64,000 nt of DNA, taken from positions 62,001 to 126,000 of the forward strand of contig NZ_LZJR01000093.1 of NCBI RefSeq assembly GCF_001667925.1. Reading direction: 5' to 3'. Shown here piece by piece: positions 17,794-27,081 of this stretch. The notes under the pieces were generated by a model. It made no database searches and was not told the DNA's origin. It saw nothing but the letters and a program-made list of their open reading frames with translations. This stretch comes from Mycobacterium sp. E2479. Lineage in GTDB: Bacteria > Actinomycetota > Actinomycetes > Mycobacteriales > Mycobacteriaceae. Made by a program: the position numbers and the translations under genes. Within the stretch, counting starts at the first letter, position 1; each line of letters opens with the position of its first letter.

Positions 17794-19518
17794 ATGGGAT
17801 TTCTGAAGCCCGAGCTGCCGCAGCTCGACATGGCCGAATGGAACAAGGGCACCCGTAGCGACAAGATCCGGCCGATGGCCAAGCACTGGGCAGAGGTCGG
17901 CTTCGGCACGCCGTTGGTGCTGCATCTGTTCTATGTCGCCAAGATCCTGCTCTACATCCTGGGCGCGTGGCTGTTCGCATCTGCCACCAACGGCCTCGGC
18001 GGATTCACCCGCGTCGCCTCGTGGTGGTCGGAGCCGATCGTGTTCGAGAAGGTCGTGCTCTACACCATGCTCTTCGAGGTGATCGGGCTGGGTTGTGGCT
18101 TCGGACCGTTGAACAACCGGTTCTTCCCACCGATGGGCTCGATTCTGTACTGGATGCGCTTCGGCACCATCCGGCTGCCACCGTGGCCGGATCGGATCCC
18201 ACTCACCAAGGGCACCAAGCGCAAACCGGTCGACGTCGCGCTGTACGGGCTCTTTCTTCTACTGACGCTGGCAGCGCTGTTCGCCGACGGCACCGGACCG
18301 ATACCCGAATTGGGCACCACGGTCGGGCTGCTGCCCGCGTGGAAGATCGTGCTGATCCTCATGCTGCTGGCGGTGGTTGGGCTGCGCGACAAGGTGATCT
18401 TCCTGGCCGCCCGCGGCGAGGTCTACGCGACCCTGGCGGTGACGTTCCTGTTCGCCGCGCCCGACATGATCGTCGGCTCAAAGGTGGTGTTCCTGGTGAT
18501 CTGGATGGGCGCCGCGACGTCCAAGCTGAACAAACACTTTCCGTTCGTCATCTCCACGATGATGTCCAATAACCCGTTGGTGCGGCCCCGCTGGCTGAAA
18601 CGGCGATTCTTCGAGAAGTTTCCGGATGATCTGCGGCCCGGACGGCTGTCGCGGTGGCTGGCGCACCTGAGCACCGCCATCGAGATGTTGGTGCCGTTGC
18701 CGCTGTTCTTCTGTCACGGCGGGTGGCCCCTCACGGTGGCGGCCGTCGCCATGGTCTGCTTCCACCTCGGAATCCTGGTCTCGATTCCGATGGGCGTGCC
18801 GCTGGAGTGGAACGTCTTCATGATCTTCGGTGTGTTGTCGTTGTTCGTCGCGCACAGCCACATCGGGCTGCGCGACCTGAGGCATCCGGTGGTGGTGGCG
18901 ATCCTGTTTGTCGTCATCGCGGGAATCGTCGTATTGGGCAACATGTTTCCGCGCAAGATCTCGTTCCTACCGGCAATGCGTTATTACGCAGGCAATTGGG
19001 ACACCACACTGTGGTGTATCAAGGGATCGGCCAACGACAAGATCAGCAGGGGTATCGTGGCGATCGCGAGTATGCCGCAGGCCCAGCTGGAGCGGTTCTA
19101 CGGCAGCCCGGAGGCGGCCCAAATACCGATCTACATGGGATATGCGTTCCGCGGCTTCAACACGCACGGCCGGGCGCTGTTTACGCTGGCACACCGTGCC
19201 ATGGCTGGCCAGAACGAGGACGACTTCGTCATCACCGACGGCGAGCGGATCTGCAGCACCGCCATCGGCTGGAACTTCGGCGACGGCCACATGCACAACG
19301 AGCAACTGATCACCGCTCTGCAGGAGCGTTGCCACTTCGAGCCCGGCGAGGTCCGAGTGGTTCTGCTCGACGCGCAACCAATTCACAAGCAGACCCAGAC
19401 ATACCGGTTGGTCGACGCGGCGACCGGTGAATTCGAGCACGGCGTCGTCCGGGTGGCCGACATGGTCGTGCGCCAACCGTGGGCCGATGACGTTCCGGTG
19501 CAAGTACTCTCGGAGTGA
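17794..19518 (+). CDS. DUF3556 polytopic membrane protein, predicted KstR target
   Basis: This 574-residue protein has roughly ten predicted membrane helices in its first two thirds (for example [20 protein letters not shown] and [14 protein letters not shown]) and a soluble C-terminal domain of about 170 residues ([21 protein letters not shown] onwards). It is of the DUF3556 type and matches H37Rv Rv1132 in size (576) and place. No enzyme motif is recognised. An exact KstR operator sits in its promoter, so a part in sterol or lipid uptake or processing in the inner membrane is inferred. ATG 17794 ([12 protein letters not shown]) follows the operator; upstream in-frame codons are not conserved-looking. 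Confidence 0.85.
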   Translation: MGFLKPELPQLDMAEWNKGTRSDKIRPMAKHWAEVGFGTPLVLHLFYVAKILLYILGAWLFASATNGLGGFTRVASWWSEPIVFEKVVLYTMLFEVIGLGCGFGPLNNRFFPPMGSILYWMRFGTIRLPPWPDRIPLTKGTKRKPVDVALYGLFLLLTLAALFADGTGPIPELGTTVGLLPAWKIVLILMLLAVVGLRDKVIFLAARGEVYATLAVTFLFAAPDMIVGSKVVFLVIWMGAATSKLNKHFPFVISTMMSNNPLVRPRWLKRRFFEKFPDDLRPGRLSRWLAHLSTAIEMLVPLPLFFCHGGWPLTVAAVAMVCFHLGILVSIPMGVPLEWNVFMIFGVLSLFVAHSHIGLRDLRHPVVVAILFVVIAGIVVLGNMFPRKISFLPAMRYYAGNWDTTLWCIKGSANDKISRGIVAIASMPQAQLERFYGSPEAAQIPIYMGYAFRGFNTHGRALFTLAHRAMAGQNEDDFVITDGERICSTAIGWNFGDGHMHNEQLITALQERCHFEPGEVRVVLLDAQPIHKQTQTYRLVDAATGEFEHGVVRVADMVVRQPWADDVPVQVLSE

Positions 19519-19540
19519 GTCCGGTTGCTCGCGCGCGTGA

Positions 19541-21820
19541 TCACACGCCGGCTCGGACCTCCTGGGCGGCGGCAACCATGTTCTTCAGCGACGCAGTCAC
19601 CTCGTCGGGGTTGCGGGTCTTCAGCCCGCAGTCGGGGTTGACCCATAGCCGTTCGGCGGGAACAGCCCGCAGCGCCGCGCGCAGCGACTCGGCCATCTCG
19701 CCCGTGCTCGGCACCCGCGGCGAGTGGATGTCGTAGACGCCCGGCCCGACACTGTTGGAGAAGCCGATTGAGTTCAGGTCGTCCAACACCTCCATGTGTG
19801 AGCGTGCCGCCTCGATGGATGTCACGTCGGCGTCCAGATCGGCGATGGCTCCGATGACCTCACCGAATTCCGAATAGCACAGGTGGGTGTGGATCTGGGT
19901 GGAGTCCGCGACTCCGGAGGTGGCCAATCGGAAAGACCCTACGGCCCAACGCAAGTAGTCCGCCTGATCGGCGCGACGCAGCGGTAGCAGCTCACGCAGC
20001 GCGGGCTCGTCGACCTGGATGACGGCAATGCCGGCATCCTGCAGATCCACCGTCTCGTCGCGGATCGCCAGCGCCACCTGGTTCGCGGTGTCGGCCAGTG
20101 GTTGATCGTCCCGGACGAACGACCACGCCAAAATCGTTACCGGTCCGGTCAGCATGCCCTTGACCGGCTTGTCGGTCAGCGACTGCGCATACTTCGCCCA
20201 CTCCACCGTCATCGGGTGCCCGCGGATCACGTCGCCGAAGAGCACCGGCGGGCGCACGCACCGGCTGCCGTACGACTGCACCCAGCCGCTCTTGGTGGCG
20301 AAGAACCCGTCCAACTGCTCGGCGAAGTACTGCACCATGTCATTGCGCTCCGGTTCGCCGTGCACCAGCACGTCGATCCCGAGGCTCTCCTGCAACTTGA
20401 TGACGTCGGCGATCTCCTGCTTCATCCGCCTCTGATACTCGGCCTCGTCGATCTCGCCGGCGACCAGTGCGGCGCGCGTCTTGCGGATCTCGACGGTCTG
20501 CGGGAACGACCCGATGGTGGTGGTCGGCAGCGGCGGCAGCTGAAGCCGCGCCTCCTGGCTGGCCCGGCGCTGGGCGGCGTCACCCCGGTGCGTACCCGAC
20601 GCGACGATCGAGTCGATGCGGGCTCGCAGGCGGTCATCGTGCAGGCGCGGGTCATTCTTGCGGGACGCCACCGCGGCGTTGGACGCCGCGATCTCGTCGG
20701 CGACCGCGTCGCGGCCCTCATTCAGTGCGCGGGCGAGCGTCACGACCTCGGTGACCTTCTCCCGTCCGAACGCGAGCCAGCTGCGCAGCGCGTCATCGAG
20801 GCCGGTCTCGGGCTCCAGCGAGTACGGCACGTGCAGGGTCGAGCACGAGGTCGAGACCGCCACATGGGCCGCCGCGCCCGACAGGGTGGCCAGCTTGTCT
20901 AGCGCCGACTCCAGGTCGGTGCGCCAGATGTTGCGCCCGTCCACCACACCGGCTACCACGGTCTTGCCGGCCAATTCGGGCACCGCAAGAAAAGAAGTCA
21001 CCGCCGGGTCCGGCCCGTAGACCAGATCGACACCGATCGCCTCGACGGGCGTGCGGGCCAGCGCGGCCAGGGAGGCGCCGGGGTCGCCGAAGTAGGTCGC
21101 GACGTAGATGGCGGGCCGGTTGCTCAGCTTCCCCAACGCGTTGTAGACCGCTTCGGCCAATGCCGGTGCGTCGGGGGAGATGTCGGTCACCAGCGCCGGC
21201 TCGTCGATCTGCACCCACTTCGCGCCGTTGTCGGCCAGCAGTGACAGCAGCTCGGAGTAGATCGGCACCAGTTCCTGCAGGCGTTCGATCGGCGGGCCGC
21301 CACCATTGACGGCCTTGCTCAGCAGTAGGAAGGTGATCGGCCCGATGACCACTGGGCGCGCTGGAATGCCAAGACCTCGAGCCTCTTTCAACTCCGAGAG
21401 CACCTTGTCCGGGTGCAGCGCGAATGTCGTTGCGGGCTCGATCTCGGGAACGATGTAGTGGTAGTTGGTATCGAACCACTTCGTCATCTCCAGGGGCGCG
21501 ACGTCTTTGTTGCCGCGCGCCGCGGCGAAGTAGCGGTCCAGGTCGTCGGGAACCTGCGCGGCCCGGGCCGGCAGCGCGCCCAGCATGACCGCGGTATCGA
21601 GCACCTGGTCGTAGTAGGAGAAGGTGTTCACCGGGACCGAGTCCAGGCCGGCGTCGGCCAGGTCCTTCCAGGTATCGCGGCGCAGGGTCGCGGCAACCTT
21701 TTCCAGATCGGCACGGCTGGTGCGCCCGGCCCAGTAGCCCTCGGTGGCGCGCTTGAGTTCACGCTTGGGACCGATGCGTGGCGAGCCGACTACCGTTGCG
21801 GTGAATGCTTGAGGGGTCAC
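19541..21820 (-). CDS. metE: Cobalamin-independent methionine synthase
   Basis: Transfers a methyl group from 5-methyltetrahydropteroyltri-L-glutamate to homocysteine, the last step of methionine synthesis without B12; cytoplasmic. The 759 residues equal the H37Rv Rv1133c product. Zinc/homocysteine ligands are visible in [13 protein letters not shown] (His and Cys) and near the end in NPDCGLKTR (Cys), and the N-terminal half begins with the usual [22 protein letters not shown] 21820 is the start. The leader carries a cobalamin riboswitch, so B12 sufficiency should shut this enzyme off, leaving MetH to work. Confidence 0.97.
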   Translation of the reverse strand: MTPQAFTATVVGSPRIGPKRELKRATEGYWAGRTSRADLEKVAATLRRDTWKDLADAGLDSVPVNTFSYYDQVLDTAVMLGALPARAAQVPDDLDRYFAAARGNKDVAPLEMTKWFDTNYHYIVPEIEPATTFALHPDKVLSELKEARGLGIPARPVVIGPITFLLLSKAVNGGGPPIERLQELVPIYSELLSLLADNGAKWVQIDEPALVTDISPDAPALAEAVYNALGKLSNRPAIYVATYFGDPGASLAALARTPVEAIGVDLVYGPDPAVTSFLAVPELAGKTVVAGVVDGRNIWRTDLESALDKLATLSGAAAHVAVSTSCSTLHVPYSLEPETGLDDALRSWLAFGREKVTEVVTLARALNEGRDAVADEIAASNAAVASRKNDPRLHDDRLRARIDSIVASGTHRGDAAQRRASQEARLQLPPLPTTTIGSFPQTVEIRKTRAALVAGEIDEAEYQRRMKQEIADVIKLQESLGIDVLVHGEPERNDMVQYFAEQLDGFFATKSGWVQSYGSRCVRPPVLFGDVIRGHPMTVEWAKYAQSLTDKPVKGMLTGPVTILAWSFVRDDQPLADTANQVALAIRDETVDLQDAGIAVIQVDEPALRELLPLRRADQADYLRWAVGSFRLATSGVADSTQIHTHLCYSEFGEVIGAIADLDADVTSIEAARSHMEVLDDLNSIGFSNSVGPGVYDIHSPRVPSTGEMAESLRAALRAVPAERLWVNPDCGLKTRNPDEVTASLKNMVAAAQEVRAGV

Positions 21821-21964
21821 GATATTCGTCCTTCAATCGACGTGGTGGTCACCGCCGGCGGACCTGCAGCCGATCCGACAGCGGTGCGTACCCAGGTACC
21901 AACCGCAACGGCTGCAGCCTAACGCCCATTCCACGAGGCGATGAGCCGCCGGACGCGGCGCGCC

Positions 21965-22150
21965 CGGCACAGCTGGCAGGTCTCCGGACTCGCAGGCGTG
22001 CACTCCGACGGTGCTCCTAGTGGCCGTCGCTTCCCAGTCGTGGTGACCAGTGCTTGCCAAAATTTCGGACGGCGGTCGTTCCTGCATACCGTTGCGGGAC
22101 AGTCCCGGATTCCCACCGGGTTCCCTCTCGCGAGGCGTTACTAACGTTCG
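21965..22150 (-). promoter_or_regulatory. Cobalamin (AdoCbl) riboswitch upstream of metE
   Basis: On the minus strand the leader contains the B12 box GCCTGCGAGTCCGGAGACCT running into GCCAGC (21972-21997), preceded by GGTGGGAATCCGGGAC and CCCGCAACGG elements and a GGGAAG near 22030. These are the conserved pieces of the cobalamin riboswitch in the right order. It ends about 150 bases before the metE start. Binding of B12 is expected to block metE expression, as known for the mycobacterial metE leader. Outer limits are approximate. Confidence 0.92.
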
Positions 22151-22212
22151 CCTCGCTCGATGCCCGCGCCGCGGTGGCGGCACAAGCAGACCAGCTGCAA
22201 GGGGCAGCTTAG

Positions 22213-22854
22213 TCAGTTCGCCAACGCCTCCGCGATCGGGATGTCGCCGTTGTTGAATTCAATGATTCGTCGGACGGTCGAATCGTCGGCCAGTGCGGCG
22301 GCCGCGACGAGCGCGACGTCGGCGCGCGAGACCTGCCCGTTCGCCTGGCCGACCGCGATCTTGCCGGTCGCCGGATCGAGGGTGAGCCGGCCCGGCCCCA
22401 ACACCGTCCAATCCAGGCCGCTGGCGCGCAGGTGGGCATCGGCCGCGGCCTTGGCCTGTGCGTAGGCGAAGAACGGATCGTCCTGCGGTACATCATGATC
22501 CGGGCCTGCACCAAAGTAGGACACCATGACGAACCGCTTGACGCCCGCCTGTGCGGCGGCGTCGATCACCCGGATCGCGGCATCCCGGTCGACGGCATAC
22601 GTCCGCTCCGGATTGCCACCGCCCGCCCCGGCTGAAAAGACGACCGCGTCGTGCCCGGCCACCAAATCCGCCAGGGCGTTCGTGTCGAGCCGCTCGATGT
22701 CGGAAACCACCGGCTTGGCGCCGGTGGCAGCGACATCATCGGACTGATCGGGATTGCGGAAGACCGAGCTCACGTGGTCGCCGCGCTGGGTCAGGTCGCG
22801 AGCCAGCAGCAGTGCGACCTTGCCATGCCCGCCGAAGATGATGACGCGTGCCAT
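22213..22854 (-). CDS. Atypical SDR (NAD(P)H-binding, YwnB/NmrA-like)
   Basis: This 213-residue protein begins ARVIIFGGHGKVALLLARDL, an N-terminal NAD(P) Rossmann motif, and continues with AVVFSAGAG and RFVMVSYFGAG, typical of atypical SDRs of the NmrA/YwnB group that often lack a classical YxxxK. ATG 22854 gives the expected start; the frame extends seven codons upstream to a second ATG. It may be an oxidoreductase or redox sensor in the cytoplasm; the substrate is unknown. It lies between metE's riboswitch and the catabolic island and has no copy of the island's operator, so it is likely outside that regulon. Confidence 0.8.
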   Translation of the reverse strand: MARVIIFGGHGKVALLLARDLTQRGDHVSSVFRNPDQSDDVAATGAKPVVSDIERLDTNALADLVAGHDAVVFSAGAGGGNPERTYAVDRDAAIRVIDAAAQAGVKRFVMVSYFGAGPDHDVPQDDPFFAYAQAKAAADAHLRASGLDWTVLGPGRLTLDPATGKIAVGQANGQVSRADVALVAAAALADDSTVRRIIEFNNGDIPIAEALAN

Positions 22855-22888
22855 GTCTGAAGACGGTAGTGCCACCCGTCAGCGATGT

Positions 22889-22955
22889 CGCGACCCTCCC
22901 TCCGAAGCGGGAGGTGCCCCCTTCGCTCTGCTACGCCGCGCTCGCGATCGCCGTT
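22889..22955. repeat. REP-like GC-rich element
   Basis: CTACGCCGCGCTCGCGATCG is the complement of the core found at 6797 and 41725 (CGATCGC-AGCGCGGCGTAG). It lies just beyond the stop of the SDR gene at 22954-23796, again at a gene end, and is preceded by a small CCTCC/GGAGG hairpin. Confidence 0.45.
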
Positions 22956-23796
22956 AAAGCTTCACCCGCCCCATGATCAGGTCGATGATCGGCTTGCCGG
23001 GCGGGTACGCGCCGGTCAACGACGCCATCGTGTGTCCGTAGTCGACCAGCAGCGTGATGCCGCTGATGCCGAAGGCCGCGGCGCTGTTGAGGAACGCCAT
23101 CACATCACCCATCTGCTCCGGGGTGTGCACCTTCGATCCGGTCTCGTCGCGGTAGTCCTGGGCGAAGGTCAGCCACAGGTCGGCGTTGGCCTGGGCCAGC
23201 GGGGTGTCGGTGGGGCCCGGGCAGATCGCGTTGATCCGAATGCCCTTCTTCAGCAGGGGATAGCCCTGGGTCGCGACGTAGGCGTTGACGACCTTCTTGG
23301 AGAAGCCGTAGTGGATGATGCCCTCGGCTTCGTGCGCCTTGACCCATTCCTGGGCCGACGCAAAGTCCGGCGTGGCCAGGAACTCGTTCAGCAAGTCCAG
23401 GTCGTTCTCCCAGCCCATGCCGGCGACCGACGAGATGAAGCAGATCGCCGAGCCCGACGGAAGCTGATTGCGCTCCAGCAGGCGCTCGATGAGGTGCCGA
23501 TGGCCGAGGAAGTTGATCGCCATCAGGTCGGTGGTCCCGTCGGCGATGCCGGCGGCGGAGAACACCGCGTGGATTGGGCCGTCCAGCTGGTCGATGGCGG
23601 CGTCGATCGACGCGGTGTCGCGCAGGTCGACCTGAATGGACTTGGCGACGTCGTAGCGCACCGGCGCGTAGTCCATCACGATGACTTCGGCACCAAGCTC
23701 GGCCGCTGACTTGGCCGCCGCGGCGCCCATGCCAGTCGCGCCACCGACGACGAGAGCGCGCTTGCCGTCGTAGCGCAACCGATCGACAATGGTCAT
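22954..23796 (-). CDS. Short-chain dehydrogenase (coniferyl-alcohol dehydrogenase-like)
   Basis: This 280-residue SDR has the nucleotide-binding motif VVGGATGMGAAAAKS, ICFISSVAG with the catalytic Ser region, and the Tyr/Lys pair in HYGFSKKVV (YxxxK). It ends with a conserved GITLLVDYGHTMASLTG. It resembles enzymes annotated as coniferyl-alcohol or 3-alpha-hydroxysteroid dehydrogenases and probably oxidises a hydrophobic alcohol with NAD(P). ATG 23796 is preceded by a GAAGGGG site; a longer start at 23823 has none. Operator copy 1 lies 55 bases upstream. It is the leftmost member of the predicted TetR regulon. Confidence 0.87.
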   Translation of the reverse strand: MTIVDRLRYDGKRALVVGGATGMGAAAAKSAAELGAEVIVMDYAPVRYDVAKSIQVDLRDTASIDAAIDQLDGPIHAVFSAAGIADGTTDLMAINFLGHRHLIERLLERNQLPSGSAICFISSVAGMGWENDLDLLNEFLATPDFASAQEWVKAHEAEGIIHYGFSKKVVNAYVATQGYPLLKKGIRINAICPGPTDTPLAQANADLWLTFAQDYRDETGSKVHTPEQMGDVMAFLNSAAAFGISGITLLVDYGHTMASLTGAYPPGKPIIDLIMGRVKL

Positions 23797-23850
23797 GGAA
23801 ATCCCCTTCTCGGATAATGCCAATGCGGTTCTAACTGCTCAACTGTATGG

Positions 23851-23870
23851 GTAACAGTTATTTGGTTCAA
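23851..23870 (-). promoter_or_regulatory. Predicted TetR operator, copy 1
   Basis: GTAACAGTTATTTGGTTCAA matches the island consensus (GAACAGATATTTGGTCAA) with ACAG, TATTTGG and TCAA conserved. It lies 55 bases upstream of the SDR start at 23796 and directly beyond the stop of the dual TetR gene. Confidence 0.6.
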
Positions 23871-23893
23871 TACCGGGTCTGGTCAAACGACGT

Positions 23894-25174
23894 CTACTTG
23901 CCGCGGACGGCGACGCCCCGCAGGACGGTGTCGCGAGCATGCACCAAACCCGCGCGGGTGCCGATGTCGTTGAGGATGTTCTCCGGGATCCACTGCAGGC
24001 CGACGACGCAGCGGGACAACATCGCGGTGGACGGCGCGTCGACACGTATCTCGCCTGACCGGATGCCCTCGGAAAGAAGCGTTTTCATCTGCCGCAGCCG
24101 CGTGGCGTACAGCCAGCCGGGGTTGGGCGTGTCCGGGGGTGATTGGCGCATCCAGGCCAGCTGGATCCTGAACTCGTCGGAAAACCGGTCGAGCGCATTG
24201 ACGTTGACCCAGCTCAACGCATCGAGCTTTTCGATCGGGGTGGCATCCGAGCGCAAGACGCTGACCCAGCCCGCCTCGACCTTCCTGCCGAACGATTCCA
24301 TGATCGATGCGAGGAGTTCGTCCTTGGATCCGATTACGCGATACACAGTTCCGGTGCCCAGACCGGCCGCCGAAGCGATGTCCCTGACGGTGGTGACTTC
24401 ATACCCTCTGCGACCGAATTCGGCTCGTGCCACCGCCCGGACCAGAGCCGCCTTGTCGTTGGGGTCCGCATCGCTGTCGTCGGACCAGGTCGCGATGACG
24501 TCGCTGGCGGCGGTGAAGGCCTTCGACCGGTCCAGTGCGGAATCGGTTGGTGGCCGAGTTGCTAAGCCTTCCAGGATGATTCGGCACAACAGTCCGGCCA
24601 CCTGGTCGGTGGCGGACTTATGGCGCATGACATCGAGCCCGACCTGCAGCATGGTTTGGCAGATCCGGTCGGCCAGCGTGGGAAGGTCGATTTCGGGTTT
24701 GATGTAACCGCTCCACCGAGCGGCGCGCAGCGTCTGCAGCATCGCCTCCTGAATAGCCACGGGCCGTTGCTGCGTCAGCTTGATCAGTTCCGGGTCCGTA
24801 CTCGGCCCCTCGTAGAACGACATCTGCAACGCGGCGCGGTGTTCGACGGCACAGGTGGCGATCGCCGAGCCCAATTCGATGATCTGCTGGGCGACAGGGC
24901 GGGAGTCGGGTTCGTCCAATCTCGCCTGGGCGGTCCGTCCGATGCGCTCCAGGTCGTCCTGGTAGCGGCGGATCAATTCGACGAGGATCGCCTCTTTGGA
25001 CTCGAAGTGGTGATACAGGCTGCCGGGAAGGATGCCTGCGGCATCGGCGATCTCTTGCAGCGACGTCCGCAATCCCGACGAGGCGATCAACGACGCGGCG
25101 GTGGCCAGGATCTCGGCGCGGCGCGTCGGAGAATCAGCTGTGCTGCTGGCCCGCAGTGGCTCGGCCTTCGCCAT
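23894..25174 (-). CDS. Tandem (dual-domain) TetR-family transcriptional regulator
   Basis: This 426-residue protein holds two complete TetR units. The first DNA-binding domain (about residues 17-62) reads AEILATAASLIASSG...TSLQEIADAAGILPGSLYHHFESKEAIL; the second (about 240-288) reads VRAVARAEFGRRG...TTVRDIASAAGLGTGTVYRVIGSKDELL. Each is followed by a helical ligand/dimerisation region. A single chain may therefore act like a TetR dimer. ATG 25174 (MAKAEPLRAS) is preferred, because operator copy 2 lies 64 bases upstream of it, inside the longer alternative reading. Likely represses itself and the surrounding genes; the ligand is unknown, perhaps an acyl-CoA. Confidence 0.87.
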   Translation of the reverse strand: MAKAEPLRASSTADSPTRRAEILATAASLIASSGLRTSLQEIADAAGILPGSLYHHFESKEAILVELIRRYQDDLERIGRTAQARLDEPDSRPVAQQIIELGSAIATCAVEHRAALQMSFYEGPSTDPELIKLTQQRPVAIQEAMLQTLRAARWSGYIKPEIDLPTLADRICQTMLQVGLDVMRHKSATDQVAGLLCRIILEGLATRPPTDSALDRSKAFTAASDVIATWSDDSDADPNDKAALVRAVARAEFGRRGYEVTTVRDIASAAGLGTGTVYRVIGSKDELLASIMESFGRKVEAGWVSVLRSDATPIEKLDALSWVNVNALDRFSDEFRIQLAWMRQSPPDTPNPGWLYATRLRQMKTLLSEGIRSGEIRVDAPSTAMLSRCVVGLQWIPENILNDIGTRAGLVHARDTVLRGVAVRGK

Positions 25175-25237
25175 GGTTAGCGGTGTGCAAATCTGGACGA
25201 CTGCGCGCCGGCCAACATTCGCATTCGTCCTCTCTCG

Positions 25238-25257
25238 CCGAACCAAATCTTTGTTAG
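25238..25257 (-). promoter_or_regulatory. Predicted TetR operator, copy 2 (autoregulatory)
   Basis: Read on the minus strand this is CTAACAAAGATTTGGTTCGG, very close to copy 1 (TAACA, ATTTGGTTC). It lies 64 bases upstream of the dual TetR start and about 55 bases past the stop of the nitroreductase-like gene, as expected for an autoregulated promoter. Confidence 0.58.
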
Positions 25258-25312
25258 AGGCTATCAGACTGAGCGCGGTGAATGCGCTGCACAAAGCGGT
25301 GAAAGCCCGATT

Positions 25313-25960
25313 CTAGAGCGCCGGGCCGTCCCAGCGGTCACACGCGACCACTTCCTCGAGCGGCCGCCGGCGCGCCGGTGAGAATGTGCGGCCCGCGCGC
25401 AGGCGGCCCACCGGCAAGAGGCACCCCTGAACGTAGGTCGGCGGAATCCCGAGCAGGTTGCGAATTTCCTCTTCGTGATGCAGATGCAGGGTGGTGATGC
25501 ACGTCCCGTATCCCCGGGTGTGCAAGGCCAGCTGGAAATTCCACACCGGCGGGAAGATCGACCCGTACAACGTGGCCAGATGAAACGATTCATCGCCCTC
25601 GATGCGAGGCAGATAGGGTTCATAGCAAGGGATTACCAGCAGCGGCACGCTCGCCATGTTCTGCACCAACCACTCCGTCGACGACATGACCCGGCTCTCC
25701 GGAGTCCCCGCGGGCATCAGGTCCGCGATCAGCTGTCCGCCCACCCGCAGCAGGTAGGCGTGGCGATAAAGCTCGGCGATCTTGGTCCGCAGCGCCGGGT
25801 CCGAGATCACCAACCAGCGCCATGCCTGGGCATTCGACCCGTTCGCCGCCTGCAGGGCGATTCGCAGGCAGTCGCGGATGTCGTCGAGGTCGACCGGCGC
25901 GTTGAGGTCGAGCGATCTGCGTGCCGAAGGGGTCGCGGTGAGCAGGTAGTCGATCTCCAT
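25313..25960 (-). CDS. Nitroreductase-family flavoprotein
   Basis: This 215-residue protein follows the nitroreductase pattern: ATPSARRSLDLNAPVDLDDIRDCLRIALQAANGSNAQAWRWLVI at the N-terminus for FMN binding, and GYGTCITTLHL plus GIPPTYVQGCLLPVGRL in the second half. Such proteins use FMN and NAD(P)H to reduce nitro groups, quinones or enoyl substrates. ATG 25960 overlaps the stop of the upstream acyl-CoA dehydrogenase by one base (TGATG type), so it is the third gene of a three-gene operon and probably removes or supplies electrons in the same pathway. Physiological substrate unknown. Confidence 0.87.
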   Translation of the reverse strand: MEIDYLLTATPSARRSLDLNAPVDLDDIRDCLRIALQAANGSNAQAWRWLVISDPALRTKIAELYRHAYLLRVGGQLIADLMPAGTPESRVMSSTEWLVQNMASVPLLVIPCYEPYLPRIEGDESFHLATLYGSIFPPVWNFQLALHTRGYGTCITTLHLHHEEEIRNLLGIPPTYVQGCLLPVGRLRAGRTFSPARRRPLEEVVACDRWDGPAL

Positions 25961-27081
25961 CACTGACGGCCTCTCTTGGCAAGGCGCGCACCGACTTCGG
26001 TGAGGTAGGCATCGGGGCCGCCGAGAAAAGAGCTCCAGCTCAGCAGCCGCTTGAGGTACAGGTGAGCGTCGTGCTCCCAGGTGTAGCCGATCCCACCGAA
26101 CACTTGGATGGCGGTGTCGGCCACGGTGGCCAGTCGCCCGGCGAACGCCTTCGCGCGCAGCGCGGCAAGATGGCGCTCTTCGCCGGATCGACCATCGGCT
26201 TCGGGGAATGCGTCGCTGGCCCACAGCGCGTGGATCACCCCGCTGCGGGCGAGCTCGACCGTCTCGAACATGTCCACACACAGATGCTGGACGGCCTGGA
26301 AGGAGCCGATCGGCTGACCGAATTGTGCTCTGCCTTTCGCGTATTCGACGGCGAGGTCCATAACGGCGCGCGCGGCGCCGAGCGCATCGGCCGCGGTGGC
26401 AATCAGCACGTCGTCGATCACCGCCGCCATGTCGTCCGCCGACGCCGAGGCCAGTCGTTGCGCGGGCGCCGCGCGGAACGTGACGCGGAAACGCTTGCGG
26501 GTCGCGTCGATGCCGTGCCCGGCCATGACCGAGACCCCTGCCGATCCGGGCCGCACGACGAAAAGCGCGGTGCCGTCGGCGTCTTCGGCGGCCACCAGCA
26601 GGACGTCGGCGGCCGCGGCGTCGGGTACCTCGGCGATCTCGCCGCGCAGGGTGATCGCTTCATCGTTGCGGTGCGCGGTGACCGAGGCGTTCGCTGAATC
26701 CGGGTAGCAGACGGCGGCCACGGTGGTGCCGTCCGCGATGCCGCGCAACAACTTAGGTGCGATGTCGTTGTCTTTCAACCGGGTCAGCACGCGCGCGGCG
26801 GCCACCGCGGTCGACAACCACGGCCCCGGATACAGCGCGGCGCCCAGCTCTTCGGCGACGATGCCGGCCTCGACCATGGTCATGCCGGCACCCCCGCACT
26901 CTTCCGGCACCAGCAGGCCGGTGGTCCCGAGATCGGCGAGACCGCGCCACACAGCCTCGTCGACGCCGGTCGGATCGTCGAGCAGGGACCGGACATGCTG
27001 CGAAATCGGTGCCTTCTCAGCGAGAAATCGCCGTGTGGTGTCGCGCAGCGCCACCTGCTCGTCGGTGAGTTCGAGGTTCAT
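25960..27081 (-). CDS. Acyl-CoA dehydrogenase, subunit-like (second of a pair)
   Basis: The 373 residues carry the ACAD fold: MNLELTDEQVALRDTTRRFLAEKAP at the N-terminus, the C-terminal AQFGQPIGSFQAVQHLCVDMF and IQVFGGIGYTWEHDAHLYLKR. The middle domain (about 120-210) is less conserved than in homotetrameric ACADs. Two adjacent, diverged ACAD genes are the arrangement of mycobacterial alpha2beta2 enzymes such as FadE28-FadE29 that act on steroid or bulky acyl-CoAs. Start ATG overlaps the preceding ACAD stop by four bases. It probably forms a complex with the 27078-28226 product and catalyses FAD-dependent alpha,beta-dehydrogenation. Confidence 0.9.
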   Translation of the reverse strand: MNLELTDEQVALRDTTRRFLAEKAPISQHVRSLLDDPTGVDEAVWRGLADLGTTGLLVPEECGGAGMTMVEAGIVAEELGAALYPGPWLSTAVAAARVLTRLKDNDIAPKLLRGIADGTTVAAVCYPDSANASVTAHRNDEAITLRGEIAEVPDAAAADVLLVAAEDADGTALFVVRPGSAGVSVMAGHGIDATRKRFRVTFRAAPAQRLASASADDMAAVIDDVLIATAADALGAARAVMDLAVEYAKGRAQFGQPIGSFQAVQHLCVDMFETVELARSGVIHALWASDAFPEADGRSGEERHLAALRAKAFAGRLATVADTAIQVFGGIGYTWEHDAHLYLKRLLSWSSFLGGPDAYLTEVGARLAKRGRQ

